In this document: positions 24,441 through 36,087 of the stretch, piece after piece
Layout of the letters: each line of letters opens with the position of its first letter
Numbering within the stretch: position 1 is the stretch's first letter
Assembly (NCBI GenBank): GCA_004352715.1
Contig: SCFE01000016.1
Location: 1,927,757-1,991,756, forward strand
DNA from: Hofstenia miamia
Taxonomy: Eukaryota > Xenacoelomorpha > Acoela
Direction of reading: 5' to 3'
DNA length: 64,000 nucleotides
The notes under the pieces: model-generated
The model's database searches: none
The model's input: the letters and a program-made list of their open reading frames with translations, nothing else
Told to the model about the DNA's origin: nothing
Made by a program: the position numbers and the translations under genes

Positions 24441-25570
24441 GAAATCATACTAAGAACAAAGAACACCAAAATAGCAGACGCAATTATATTAAAGAAAGAA
24501 GATCATAATTATATTTTAAACAAGAAAGTTAATTACATCAAAAGAACTTGTTTATTTTAGTTAATGCATGCATATGTGATTTTTTAATTATTTAGTGTAG
24601 TATTCTTGTAGTTTTATTTGCCGCAATATTATATTATGACGATGACCCATAAGTGGTTGAATGCATCAATAAGTGCTTACAAATTAAATGAATACATATA
24701 TATATATACATTTAATAATTAAGATCTGTTGAATTTTAGGAAACTGCAAAAATATAGAATATAATAGAATTTCTTACTAAGTATATTGGTGAAAACTTAC
24801 CTAAAAACCTAGGCTAATCACTGAAGTTAGTGAAAAAAAAGAAAAGTGTATATTATACTTCGTTGTAAAAAAATTCATCAATGAAAAACAAAGCCTATAA
24901 AAACTTTCGCAGAAAAATTGTAATGAAAGCCTGCCAAATGTTTTATGAAAAAGGCCAGAAAAATCAGTAAATATTTTAAATGAACGAGTTATGAAACTAG
25001 GAATGAACGGTAATCTATCTACAAACGCTAAACATCGCTATCATAAGCATCACAATATAAGAAAACAGGATGATCCCTATAAACCTAGATGTATTACCTT
25101 AGTATAACTCTAGAAAGAAGCAAAGAAAATTATTGGATCAAAGCTAAAGACTACTGTGGTAGGCAATTAAGCAAAAGAACCAAAGAAATAGAGCAAAGCC
25201 AAAGAAGTCCTAACAATGTATAAATTCAAAAATTAAATCGTTGAGGCGGTACATATCAATATAAAAACACATTTTGGAATATTGCAATAACCCATGGAAT
25301 CAAATGGATAAAGATACTCGATCCTTAAAAAAGAATTGTATACTACTCATCAAAGATATTCATCAATCATTGTAAGGAATTAAGTGAATATTTGTCAATC
25401 AACTTAATGAAAATGGCAAAGAATTTAACACTGGAGAGCTTGTCAATAGCTTAGGAAGTACTTTGGAATCATATATATTGAATGGACTTATTTGCTTACG
25501 TCATATATAAAATATAAAAAACAACTAGACTGTAAAACACGTTTTGACAGAATATATGAAAATTATTAAA
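24441..25570 (+). pseudogene. Decayed LINE, C-terminal end
   Basis: At 25262-25380 a plus-strand frame reads HILEYCNNPWNQMDKD followed by RSLKKNC and LIKDIHQSL. This is the common LINE C-terminal pattern 'PHLEYCNxVWxP ... D ... LExVQRRxTKLI'. A short downstream LGSTLESYILNGL is compatible with the same tail. Upstream to about 24441 the frames are too broken to read. It lies just downstream of the YARS2 3' end, in opposite orientation. Confidence 0.6.
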
Positions 25571-25710
25571 AATACGAATTTTTCTCAACATTGACAACAT
25601 TAGGAAAGGCGATCCTTTTCGGTTGATAAAAATTTGCTAACGGAATAAATAAGCACAATGAAATTGCAGTAAATGCTCGATAACAAATATAAGGGTATAT
25701 TTATTGACAA

Positions 25711-28700
25711 TTACAACCATTGAATAATAAAAAATTTCTTCTTGCCGAAGCGAATAAAACTAAGTCTTTTGTGTGTAATAATAATGTCGGTGAGAAATTC
25801 ATTGGGATCAAAATATCTCACCCCATTGATAGAAATGGCCCCTTGTTTAATCGCAGCTACTGCTGAGGGTTCATGTTCAATCACTCTGCCTTCCTTAACT
25901 AACTCTAGCATCGTGATTTTTTCTCTAGAAACCAAATTGGAAGATTCAACGCTTTTTATTAAGTCTTTTAGGACATCATCTTCTAAGTGAAGAAAATCTG
26001 AGTCTAACAAAGCTTGAGTGCAACGTAAAGCCCTCTGAAGTCCAGATGGTCCGTGCACAAGCATTGTAAGCTCAGAGCCCAATGTAGCTTGAAGACTTCG
26101 CTTTGAAGGATTCTAAAGACATCTTTTCAATCTTAACATTGATTATATTTGTTCTTTTGACATTTAATCCAATATTACTTTAGCAATGTAAATATTACAT
26201 TGATATAAAAATTACCCAAAACCTTAATAAACAAATAACAAATGTATGACTTAGAATTCAATTGTCATTGTTTATTTTATTAGGGAGTCACCATCTTACA
26301 AAAATTAATACAACTAAAATTGCACATTATTTCATAGCGAATGCAACTACCAGTATATTAACAAACTCCATGTGCGCGCTTTACGTAATATAAATTCTCT
26401 GACTGATCATTTAATACGCCCTAACATAATAGAGTTCAAAAGTTCGGTTATTGCCAAATGAACATACTGAAGTAAAGATTTATATTGTTTTATACAAATG
26501 AAGCCACGTGAGCTTTAATGCACACCGAAAACCGTTAGCCAACTGCAAAACATCAAAAATGATATGTGGACATCAAATCATTCTTGATACAGGCATTGAC
26601 AATATTTCCTATGCAAAATAACTAAGAATGAAAATAAATTGTAGTATTGTAGTACGTGATATCCTACCATTGAAGCAGAGTATTTTTGCAGTGGAACGAA
26701 ACAAAAGTTAAAACAAAGCATTCACTGAATATTTGTTATATGAAGAATATTTGAAAAAATATATCTGATCAAAAGCCTCAAATGTAATACTCCTCCTAAC
26801 CAAGGTTTAGATGCCTTGGCTGCAAATGTTACACATAAATTTTGAAACGCTCCATGTGCAGTTTTTACTCTTTGAGAAGCTTCGTACATTAAATTGGCCG
26901 GAAGGTCCTCAAAAAAATTTATCTGAATTTTCTTATGAAACATGTATTGCCCATCTGTTATATAATTGTGCTGCAAAATCAAACCTCAGTTCACAGCAGT
27001 TGATAATTTATACCCAGTATGAAAGCAGCAACAATCAAGAATGCTACAAGGAGACATGGTTCACGAATTGGTGTCCCTCCTCAGCCAGTTTTTGCAAGTG
27101 TTTATTATAGCGAAATGCTTCCAAAGGTTTCAGGGAACTTCATGGTGTCATTGTCATGCATGCGAAGGAATTCAAAAAAATATTTGTTAGTAATTGTTCA
27201 ATATTATTCTCAATTACACACCATATTTACAGAATCTATCATTACACAATTGTTAAAGTAGATATCATTTTGATGTTGCTTTTAAGGATGAAAAATTAGT
27301 AAGTACACTCAAAAATCACTTCTTAACAATGATGTTGAAGGAATAATAAAGCAGAAAATAGAAGAATTTTGTCAACTGAATAAAACCATGATCGCTTGAA
27401 ATTGTTGGAAAGTCACAGGATATCTTGTAGAAAGTGAACGTTTATACCTGTATCGGTTAGTTATAATTTTCTTAGAAATTACTAAAAGTTTGCATGATAT
27501 ACATATATAAAAAAGAGTTTCTTAAGAATTGTTTTAGCCCCGCCCGAGGCACACATTTTAATTAGTATGTTATTTTGTAGGCTTACACTATATTGTGCAA
27601 AAACTCAACAATTTAAATTAGTTATTGTTCAAAATTTTGCAAAAAATATACAATTGTGAACTTAAATATGTAAATATAGAACAATTTAGGGTTACGAAAT
27701 AAGTGCTTCCATATTTCAATTAAATTAAATTAAAATAAATATTCTGGTAAAAATTTTTAATTTAAATTTTAATCTAAAAAAAACAGAAATCTTTAGCAAA
27801 GAGCCAAATTTACAACAATATTGAAAATACATGCCAAATTTTAGAAATCAGAAAGAAATTATTTAAATATTTTTTATAGAATTTAATCAAACTGTATAAG
27901 TAGTCAATATTTACATTTTAATGGTCACAAATGTTGATTTTTGTAATTCTTAGTTTTAGATATTCTTAACTAACTGAGTATGCGGACAATCTGAAAAAAA
28001 ACAGCGGCTAAATACATATTTCGTAGTCCTTAATATTTGTATTAAAAATATTGTATAACAAGAGAAATAAAAAAGTTTAAAGTAAAAAATGCACCTTACT
28101 AAAATGGTTTACTAAATAAATGTCTTTTAAAACAATTAACAAAATGTGAATGACTTACAAGTCAATAATCAAAATAATTGATAGTATGCAACAGTAAGTA
28201 ATAATTCAAATTCAAATTTTAACATACTTGGATATTGAACATTGTTTGAAGTTTAAAACCATTTAAATATTGCTTCACAAATTTTAAAAATTCAAGTTTG
28301 ACTTGAAACCTATTGATTAGAGGGTGAGTCGGGTTGTTAGTTAGGAAGTGTCAGAATGTTTCATTGCTGAAATTTACTTTTCAATTGAAATGAATGCAAT
28401 TTCTTCTTTATCGACGCTAAAAACATACTAAATACGTATTCATCCATTTTCAGATAACCTAATAATTAAGTAATTCACCAATGTGAAAATACAAAATGCA
28501 ATAACTCGAAAATCTGACGATATAGGCTGGAAAATTTTGTACCCTTTCGTAGTTAAAATATGAATAATTTTTCTGGTGTAACTTCTCTTGAAGAACGTCT
28601 CATTGCACACATCATCACAACATTCGAAGTATTTATATAAAAAAGACTGAATATTGTTAACACAGATTTATAGAATTTTGGAAATTTTAAAATAAATCTG

Positions 28701-30575
28701 AAATTTAAATAACCTCAAGATGGCGTTCTATAAGTAAGCTGAGTTCATCTGGATGCATTAAAGAGAAATATTTGATGTATTCAGTTGCGTTGATGTCAGT
28801 AAGTCTCATAAAATGCTGATAAAATTCGTAAGGCGATGTCAGGTTAGAGTCTAACCAGAGAGAATTCCCATGTGACTTCCCCAATTTATGCCCATCGGAA
28901 GTTGTTAAAAGTGGAAGAGTAATACCAAAAGTCTCGTCACCTGTGACCTTTTTAATGAGCTCATAACTAAAGGAAAGTGGCAATAGTTATAAATGCATTA
29001 TCAACGACTCTAGTGAGACATCTTATATAATTATAACCCTATGAAACAGGGCCACTTAATTATACAAAACATCAAGAATACAATAACGTGAACAGCACAT
29101 CACAAAAATTATACCCAGTGACAATGTTCCCCATCTGATCACTTCCTCCAAGCTGAATTTTGACATTGTGTTGTTTGAACAAATGAAGAAAATCAAAAGC
29201 TTGAAAAGATTGATACAAAAATTCGGAGAAATTCATCCCTTCAGGAGAAGCTAAGCGGGTCTTTACACTGGTACGTGACAGTAGCTGTCCCATTCTTAAA
29301 GGCCGACCTACAGTTGAAACAAAATCCAAAACATGAAGGTCGTTCCACCAAGAAGAATTATTGAGAACAGTAAATCTAGAAATCGATCTCGTTATATGGA
29401 ACAGTCACTAATGTATTATATGGATTCTAATTATAATAATATAATTATACCAAAAATATACATTATAAAAAATAAGATACCTTTCATTTACACATTTGAA
29501 ATGTTGACAATAATTTTGAAAAATTGAATCTATAGATTTGGAAATGCACAATGCGTTATGATGAAGATCATCTGAAGATATGGGATTTCTTGTGGATGAT
29601 CGACCACTGGGATCCCCGACGGCTCCAGTCGCTTCACCTAATTTAAAACAAGTGGTTATGTTGGATGATATCATTTATAAATATATAACTATGATCATAT
29701 ATAAGAAACTTAAAATCAACACCTTCCAACCTATTACAAATAGACGACCAAAGAAAAAGCAATTAGATACTTGATATTTAAGGCCACTAACTAACAAAAA
29801 ATATGAGCAACAACTGAAAAATTTCATTACTTGCCGACAATTCTTAATCGAAAAATCGTCTAGATATAAACATCAATTAACATCATAAATAATGAAGGAA
29901 GTGCTACCCTTAATAAAAACTACAAGGGGGAGAGAACATTAGCAAGAAAATTGTACAAAAAATGCAAGTGCAAAATATAAAACCTCCTGTTTGTATGGAC
30001 AAGCCAATGTTCAAGTATATTTAAATTCTTATATTTAAACCCAAAACTCTATTTTAATTGAAAAGTAAGCAAAACACGGATTAGTTTGGGAAAAATTAAA
30101 TACTATTCTGAAAAATATCAATACTAAAACAAGCTTTATAATTTATAAACTAAATGTCATGAAATTGATCTACCATGTAAAAGCCAGCTATACACAACAA
30201 TTCATTCTTCTAGTAGCAAAAACTCACTAAAAATGAAGGTTCACTGTTTGCCGGCGTTTTAAATAAAATCAGTCAACTTACGCTGTGTATGTTAAATGTA
30301 ACAGCAAAAAGCTAAATTAGTAACTTACCTACAAGTGCGTAGCAATGAAAGCCGAATTGATGAAACCGTAGCAAAGTATTAATGCAAAGAAGATTGCCTA
30401 TATGCAATGAAGCTGCGGTAGGATCAAAGCCACAATACACACCAACCTTCAAATCTTTAATGGCAGGCGGAAGTGGATTCGGGAATGTACCACCGAGAAG
30501 TCGCCGTGATGCAAGATCTGCATATATAGTTGAAAACGTACGGTGGAATGCAAATGCATTCCTAGATGATAACAT
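25711..30575 (-). CDS. YARS2: Tyrosyl-tRNA synthetase, mitochondrial type (five exons)
   Basis: The enzyme attaches tyrosine to mitochondrial tRNA-Tyr. Exons: 30575-30329, 29637-29481, 29375-29115, 28966-28714, 26112-25711. All phases join exactly, giving 1320 nt and 439 residues (human YARS2 has 477). Residues 1-25 look like a mitochondrial presequence (Arg/Ser/Phe, no acids at the start). The class-I HIGH box is HIGN (58-61) after GFDPTAASL. GDPSGRSS follows in exon 2, GGSDQMGNIVTG closes exon 3, and the KMSKS-type loop is KLGKS (249-253), the mitochondrial/bacterial-type variant. An S4-like tRNA-binding region with AIKQGAISINGVRY lies near 394-407. The exon 4 donor is GAG|GTTATT, weaker than the others. 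Intron 4 is 2.6 kb; the rest are 691, 105 and 148 bp. An AATAAA signal sits about 5 nt past the stop (25705-25700). An AG lies one base upstream of the ATG. Confidence 0.93.
26113..28713 (-). other. YARS2 intron 4 (2.6 kb)
   Basis: Bounded by GTTATT at the donor and TTTAG at the acceptor on the minus strand. Open frames inside it on either strand (26722-27261) have no recognised motif. No nested gene or clear transposon was seen. Confidence 0.7.
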
Positions 30576-31172
30576 ACTAACAAGGTATTAACTTATTTCC
30601 ATGCTAAAAATAATCGCTACGATCAACCAACGTTATAGCTGGACGTAATATCATGAAATAATGCAGTAAATTTAAAATTACACAAAATTAATAACAAAAT
30701 CAGATACCAGGTTTTTGAAAAATCGAACAAAAAACGCAAAAATTTTGTAGATAACATTAGAATAGCAATGCTCTTTCTGATCTACAGATGTGCCAAAGCA
30801 ATAAAAAATCACATCTTAGGGTATACATATATTTTAGCCTTATTTTGGAAAGCGTTTTTACAAACATGTACTTAATCAGACAGACAGGCTTTTTAAATTT
30901 GAATTTTCAATTTTTGCGATTCTAACTTTGATTAATAATAATACAGTCTTTACCCAAAAAAATTAAAAGAAGGGATACTAGAACTTATACAAATTTGCAT
31001 CATTTTTCTACCAGTTATTAGACATAAATAAAAATTCATAAATATTTATTAACCTTTGTCCTCAAAAGTGGATTAAACTCACAATAATTAAAACTGAAAA
31101 TGAAAAATCATCTATTTTGATAACACTAAATGTAGAAAACTATAATATTAATATCTTATTGGGTGTTTTGGT
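30576..31172. other. Spacer between CSN5 and YARS2
   Basis: About 0.6 kb between the CSN5 polyA signal and the YARS2 start codon, both genes on the minus strand. No TATA box or conserved block stands out. A YARS2 promoter should lie here unless the two are co-transcribed. Confidence 0.5.
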
Positions 31173-31183
31173 TTTATTTACAT

Positions 31184-32380
31184 TTAAATGACTGAGTTAA
31201 ATAGTTTTTCTTTGATTAATTGTCCCATTAAACCTTGTAGACATTCGCTTGTAATGTTGCAACAATCAGCTGTGATTTTAGAAAGTTTTTCTTGGGAGCT
31301 ATCTTGACCATTTCCAAAACTACGGCCAAATTGATTTTCAGAGTGTTCTAACTTATCACTGATATCAGCAATTTGTCCTAAAACAAAACTTACAATTTTC
31401 TATATAATGCGAAGACATACTTTAATAGAACAGATTACATCATTAGGTATTTCAAATAGATACCTGTAGTGTATTGAGAATTAGTTATTAGGGGAGATGA
31501 ACTCAGAGTATCTAACCAATACCGGTTCCAAAGCAAATCCAAAAGACGTTTGTCTAGAGAAGACTTGAAATATGACACATCCAAACTGTAATAACTTTTA
31601 CAATGAACCCCATAATCAGCAATTTTATTAAGGGGTATCGTCTGATATTCAGAAGGTGGTTCATCAGGAGGTTGATATCCTTTGGGATATGTTCTGAAAG
31701 CTCCAAGTGTAACAGCCCCAGAAGACATTGTACGCACCGGATCAATGACAATGGCAACAAATGGATCCTAAAAAATATAATCATGGAAAATATATCTACT
31801 ACATAAAAAAGATTTAAAATACAAATATTGAGAGAACAAAATATGTATTTACTTGAAATTGCTGATTTGACATTTGCGTGCTGACATCAATCCCAGATAA
31901 CCAACAACCATACCCAGGGTGAGAGTGATACCAACCTAATACATTTTCTAAACGCCCAATTCGTTTAGCTTGCTCTACATAGTTCGTCATATATTCATAA
32001 GCAGCTGTATGTGCATTAACTCGGGTTTCAGTGCCCTCAACGGGCAAAGCAAAACAATCCATAACAATCATAGTTTCGCCATCGACCTATGTAAAAAAGC
32101 ATTTGACAGCAGTTAATAGATATCAATTTACCTTTCCTAAAAGTAGTCCCATCACTTCTAATGAACCACCGGATCTAGCATGTGTTAACATTTTAAGTAA
32201 AGCCAGGGCAGAAATGCGGCAATATGCAAAATAATTAGGTCTAGATGACCAAGGTTTTGTGGTTAGAATTTCACGCTGTTGTTCTGCATCGTACTTAAAT
32301 ATATCGTCGATAGTATTTACAGTACTTATAGCATTTTCAGTTTCCCACTGATGACGAGCAAGTGAACTCCCAGACGCCAT
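31184..32380 (-). CDS. COPS5: COP9 signalosome subunit 5 (Jab1), deneddylase (four exons)
   Basis: This is the catalytic subunit of the COP9 signalosome, a zinc metallo-isopeptidase that removes NEDD8 from cullins, in cytoplasm and nucleus. Exons: 32380-32132, 32086-31853, 31767-31464, 31377-31184. The joined frame is 981 nt, 326 residues (human 334). The MPN+/JAMM catalytic set is complete: Glu75 in [12 protein letters not shown], and H137, H139, Ser147 and D150 in [14 protein letters not shown]. Downstream blocks [26 protein letters not shown] and LLWNRYW are characteristic of CSN5 rather than Rpn11. Introns are 45, 85 and 86 bp. Only the low-conservation C terminus ([10 protein letters not shown]) departs clearly from typical sequences. 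An AATAAA signal lies at 31178-31173. An AG sits two bases upstream of the ATG. Confidence 0.97.
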
Positions 32381-33480
32381 TTCTGAAATTTAAGAAACTA
32401 TTATTAATAAATTTGCACATAAGAAAAACTGCAAATCCATACAAGTAACTATCAACATTAAGCAAAATTGTCATTGAAAATTTCTAAATTGTTAAGTTTG
32501 TAACTGACAAATGTGGATCATTTCTAAAACGAAAATTTAGCAATGATTATAAGAAACACAAAATACTGTTGACAATGATAACCAATATGAAGTGTTTATC
32601 TGCATTAGTCATAATCAAGATGTACTAATTGAAATGGGTTTAAGTGTTTAACTTTCAGGAATAAAAGAAACCTTCGAATCAAACGAATGCAGTATGTCTA
32701 GTAATAACCTAAGATTAATTTGATTTAACCATAACAAAATCGTTTATTAGACTAGTTTTCAAAATTTCCATTGCCTAAGCATAGCGAACAACTTCAATTT
32801 TTAAGACTTTTGAATATTGCTTAACCTTATTCGACCTGGGGAGTACTCTCGATCACATATTGCACATATAATTGGCACTCAAATACTTGTGAAGCTTTCT
32901 TAATGAGACTTAGTGACTTTTAATATTAGTGTGAAAAAAATTAATTTAACCGTCTATATGTGCATTGGTTAAATTATTACACATTTTGTTTAGATTTTAC
33001 ATGTGCATGTATTTTATATTTTACTATCAAAAAATTATAGAACAACAAATAGCACCCAATTTAAATTATGATTATTATTGTCTACAATATTAGCAGATTT
33101 ATACGCAAATACAGAATATAAATAGTATTTTCAGAAAAATATTATAACCGATATATACTATTATTGTTAGGAGAAACAAGATAGAATTTTAGAAAACAAA
33201 CAAGCGGATGCTCTCTTACCTTAATATCCAGAATAAACATTAGCAAATAAAAAATCAGTCAATCTAATAACGAAACAGAAAGAATATTTTTAACAACGAA
33301 TATCATCTTCATTAAAGGAAAATCTCTTTATTGTCAGAAAATACAAAAAATAGCATTTCAATTACCCAGTCACACCTAATGTACAAATAATTCAATAAAT
33401 GCAATGTGTATTTTGACTATTTAATAAACCTATTACTCAAAATAAAGATTTGCAGAATAGGCTATAAAATAAATCAAACT
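32381..33480. other. Upstream flank of CSN5, no gene seen
   Basis: About 1.1 kb. On the minus strand the start codon is preceded by TTTCTTAAATTTCAG, a good acceptor, so 5' UTR exons or a trans-splice acceptor may lie here. No other gene was found. Confidence 0.5.
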
Positions 33481-33481
33481 A

Positions 33482-33815
33482 TTGTTCAATCTACATATAC
33501 TCCAAAGCGATCAAATAGTAAAAACTTTGAACGCGGTGCAGAAGTTACTCGATAAAATAAGAACAAACTTTCCTCTTCGGGATCAGTTCTTTCGCTTTGC
33601 TCACTCAGCCATCTGCTTCTACTTCATCTTCTGTAACTATCCTCGTTTGATTTTTATTCATTTGTATTGTTTTGATTTTGTGGATAATAGTTTTTTATTA
33701 TTATTTGAAAACACTCTAATTAATCGGTTTAAATGTGTTCCAATAGATTCAACTGATTTACAGCTAAAAAAATTTTATGTGGTGTCTTACAAGGTTCAAT
33801 TCTTTGTTAATCAAT
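33482..33815 (+). pseudogene. LINE reverse-transcriptase fragment, truncated
   Basis: A plus-strand piece ends with CGVLQGSILC (about 33785-33812), the box that normally precedes GPLLF. It is preceded by INRFKCV, typical of the 'YLxNRxQxV' region. It stops abruptly where a second LINE fragment with its own GVPRGIILGP box begins, indicating nesting or a join of two copies. Confidence 0.6.
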
Positions 33816-34690
33816 AGCTTTCTCTAAAAAGAAACCAATTCCTGAGCCTAGAGGGTAAAAGTTCCGCATCTGCTTCGACAAATCTCGGTGTGCCTCGGGG
33901 TATTATATTGGGCCCAATATTGTTCAACATTGTTTACGATGCGCTTCAACTCTCTGACGGTACAGGTATCCTGTTTAAATTTGCCGATGATATTACTAGC
34001 TGTATTGCAGGGGAAAATGACCTAGAAAACTCTGAATGTGCCATCCGTGTGAGATAACACAGTGGTGTGCATTAAACAATTTCATCCTATTGAATCTAAA
34101 TCGCAGTAGCTCATCATTCATTTTCAACGTTTAGACGTTCATCTTAATAGCATTCAAAATATCGAGAGTAAATATGATCATATTATTGGGTGTAACCATT
34201 GACAACAAATTGTATTTCAATGATCATGTTGATAGGCTATCTAAGAAATTGATCAGAACTTTCCATTACAAGACAAGACGCTAACAAACTTTATAAAAGT
34301 CTTTTCCTGACTCAGCTAAATTATTGCAATTCAGTTTGGGGAGGATTCTCGACAATTGACTACTTGGATATAATTCACAAGAAATTTAATAAGAGCGGTA
34401 TCATTGATGACTATCAACCCACAAAAAACTCTGGCTAAGGCGGCTGATGAGAAGCTCTTTACCAAAATAAGTTCAAAGACCACTCACCCTCTCGCTGATA
34501 TTATCAAAATGAGAGAAGAGTATGCAGTCACAAGATTGAGAAGCAGCCACCCTGGAACTGATATACTCTTCAAAAAAGTTTTTGAAGCTTTTTCATGACC
34601 GATTCCTCCGCACAGTCTGACTCATTTTACATTTCTCTATGCTATATTCCAATAGATTAGTCAGACATACATCTGATTACTTAAATATAT
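33816..34690 (+). pseudogene. Decayed CR1-like LINE, ORF2 3' half
   Basis: Plus-strand frames run GVPRGIILGPILFN (about 33889-33930), then FADDITSC (about 33979-34000, a Phe variant of the YADD catalytic box), then GVTIDNKLYFNDHV (about 34190-34230), then LNYCNSVWGG (about 34317-34346), and finally a C-terminal frame at 34404-34598 ending in KKVFEAFS. Frameshifts separate most pieces. The sequence after 34600 up to about 34690 looks like a short 3' UTR. Confidence 0.75.
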
Positions 34691-35234
34691 TGTTTTATTG
34701 TTGAATTCGCCATTTAAATTTACAAATAATTACCTTATTCATGCCTCCTGTTCAACACAAACATTCGATTCTCCCTCAGAACATCGCTATATTTCCTTCA
34801 AAAATCCACCCCAATCTCCAAGAAGAAAATCTGACAAACCACGAAGTCAAGTAAAATCTATCAAACCTGGTACAACCTCATTAATCATTGAAAGCAGCAT
34901 CCTTCGAAATGTCCGCTAACATAATCTTCTACCTAACCAAACCAAGTCCATCCATTCTTATCCTGGTCACAATTCTAGACGTCTTGCTGAAAAGATCTCG
35001 CAATATCCAAAAGTTCACGTCAATTCTGTCATTCTAAGCACTGGTCTAATCGATGCAATACACTCCACTGATGTTCGAACATTCAAATCAAATATCAATC
35101 ATCTAGTTGAACAGATTCGTCTTAAATTCTCGCCACGTTTCATCTACTTCTTAGAAATTACACCAGTCTCCAAATATTCACTCTTACAACAAAATCACGT
35201 CATTGATGAATTTAACGAAGTCCTATCACGCGTC
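34691..35234 (+). pseudogene. LINE ORF1 fragment with SGNH-hydrolase (esterase)-like domain
   Basis: A frame from 34698 has a basic Pro/Ser/Lys-rich segment (QSPRRKSDKPRSQ), then LIIESSILRNVR, a stop at 34917, and in the same frame SYPGHNSRRLAEKI, VNSVILSTGLIDAI and FLEITPVSKYS with FNEVLS at the end. The order 'SSILRNV ... PG ... VILxTGxxD ... ITPV ... FN' fits the SGNH/GDSL esterase found in ORF1 of CR1/L2-type LINEs, with the expected Gly before Ser replaced by Glu. It stands 3' of an ORF2 end, i.e. as the beginning of another copy. Confidence 0.65.
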
Positions 35235-35235
35235 N

Positions 35236-36087
35236 TTGCAATTCAGTTTGGGGAGGATTCTCGACAATTGACTACTTGGATATAATTCACAAGAAATTTA
35301 ATAAGAGCGGTATCATTGATGACTATCAACCCACAAAAAACTCTGGCTAAGGCGGCTGATGAGAAGCTCTTTACCAAAATAAGTTCAAAGACCACTCACC
35401 CTCTCGCTGATATTATCAAAATGAGAGAAGAGTATGCAGTCACAAGATTGAGAAGCAGCCACCCTGGAACTGATATACTCTTCAAAAAAGTTTTTGAAGC
35501 TTTTTCATGACCGATTCCTCCGCACAGTCTGACTCATTTTACATTTCTCTATGCTATATTCCAATAGATTAGTCAGACATACATCTGATTACTTAAATAT
35601 ATTGTTTTATTGTTGAATTCGCCATTTAAATTTACAAATAATTACCTTATTCATGCCTCCTGTTCAACACAAACATTCGATTCTCCCTCAGAACATCGCT
35701 ATATTTCCTTCAAAAATCCACCCCAATCTCCAAGAAGAAAATCTGACAAACCACGAAGTCAAGTAAAATCTATCAAACCTGGTACAACCTCATTAATCAT
35801 TGAAAGCAGCATCCTTCGAAATGTCCGCTAACATAATCTTCTACCTAACCAAACCAAGTCCATCCATTCTTATCCTGGTCACAATTCTAGACGTCTTGCT
35901 GAAAAGATCTCGCAATATCCAAAAGTTCACGTCAATTCTGTCATTCTAAGCACTGGTCTAATCGATGCAATACACTCCACTGATGTTCGAACATTCAAAT
36001 CAAATATCAATCATCTAGTCGAACAGATTCGTCTTAAATTCTCGCCACGTTTCATCTACTTCTTAGAAATTACAACAGTCTCCAAAT
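35236..36087 (+). pseudogene. Second copy of the LINE ORF2-end/ORF1 segment
   Basis: Repeats the C-terminal ORF2 frame (35316-35510, same 64 codons) and the SGNH-like ORF1 frame (35610-35831 and beyond) of the preceding unit, with the same stops. It is cut at the single N at 36088, inside the block following FLEIT. Confidence 0.75.

Larger units (their letters stand above)
34324..36087 (+). repeat. Tandem duplication, 912-bp offset, bounded by single Ns
   Basis: 34324-35175 and 35236-36087 (852 bp) are identical except for two substitutions that I could see (T/C at 35107/36019 and C/A at 35163/36075). The second copy starts directly after the single N at 35235 and ends at the single N at 36088. 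Either a very young tandem duplication or, more likely, two allelic or overlapping contigs joined in the assembly. Confidence 0.95.

Noticed and set aside
26722-27261. Overlapping open frames on both strands inside YARS2 intron 4
   Set aside because: No domain, and neither strand shows splice sites or a polyA signal around them.
29333-29774. Plus-strand frames over YARS2 exons 2-3
   Set aside because: Antisense shadows of the synthetase exons.
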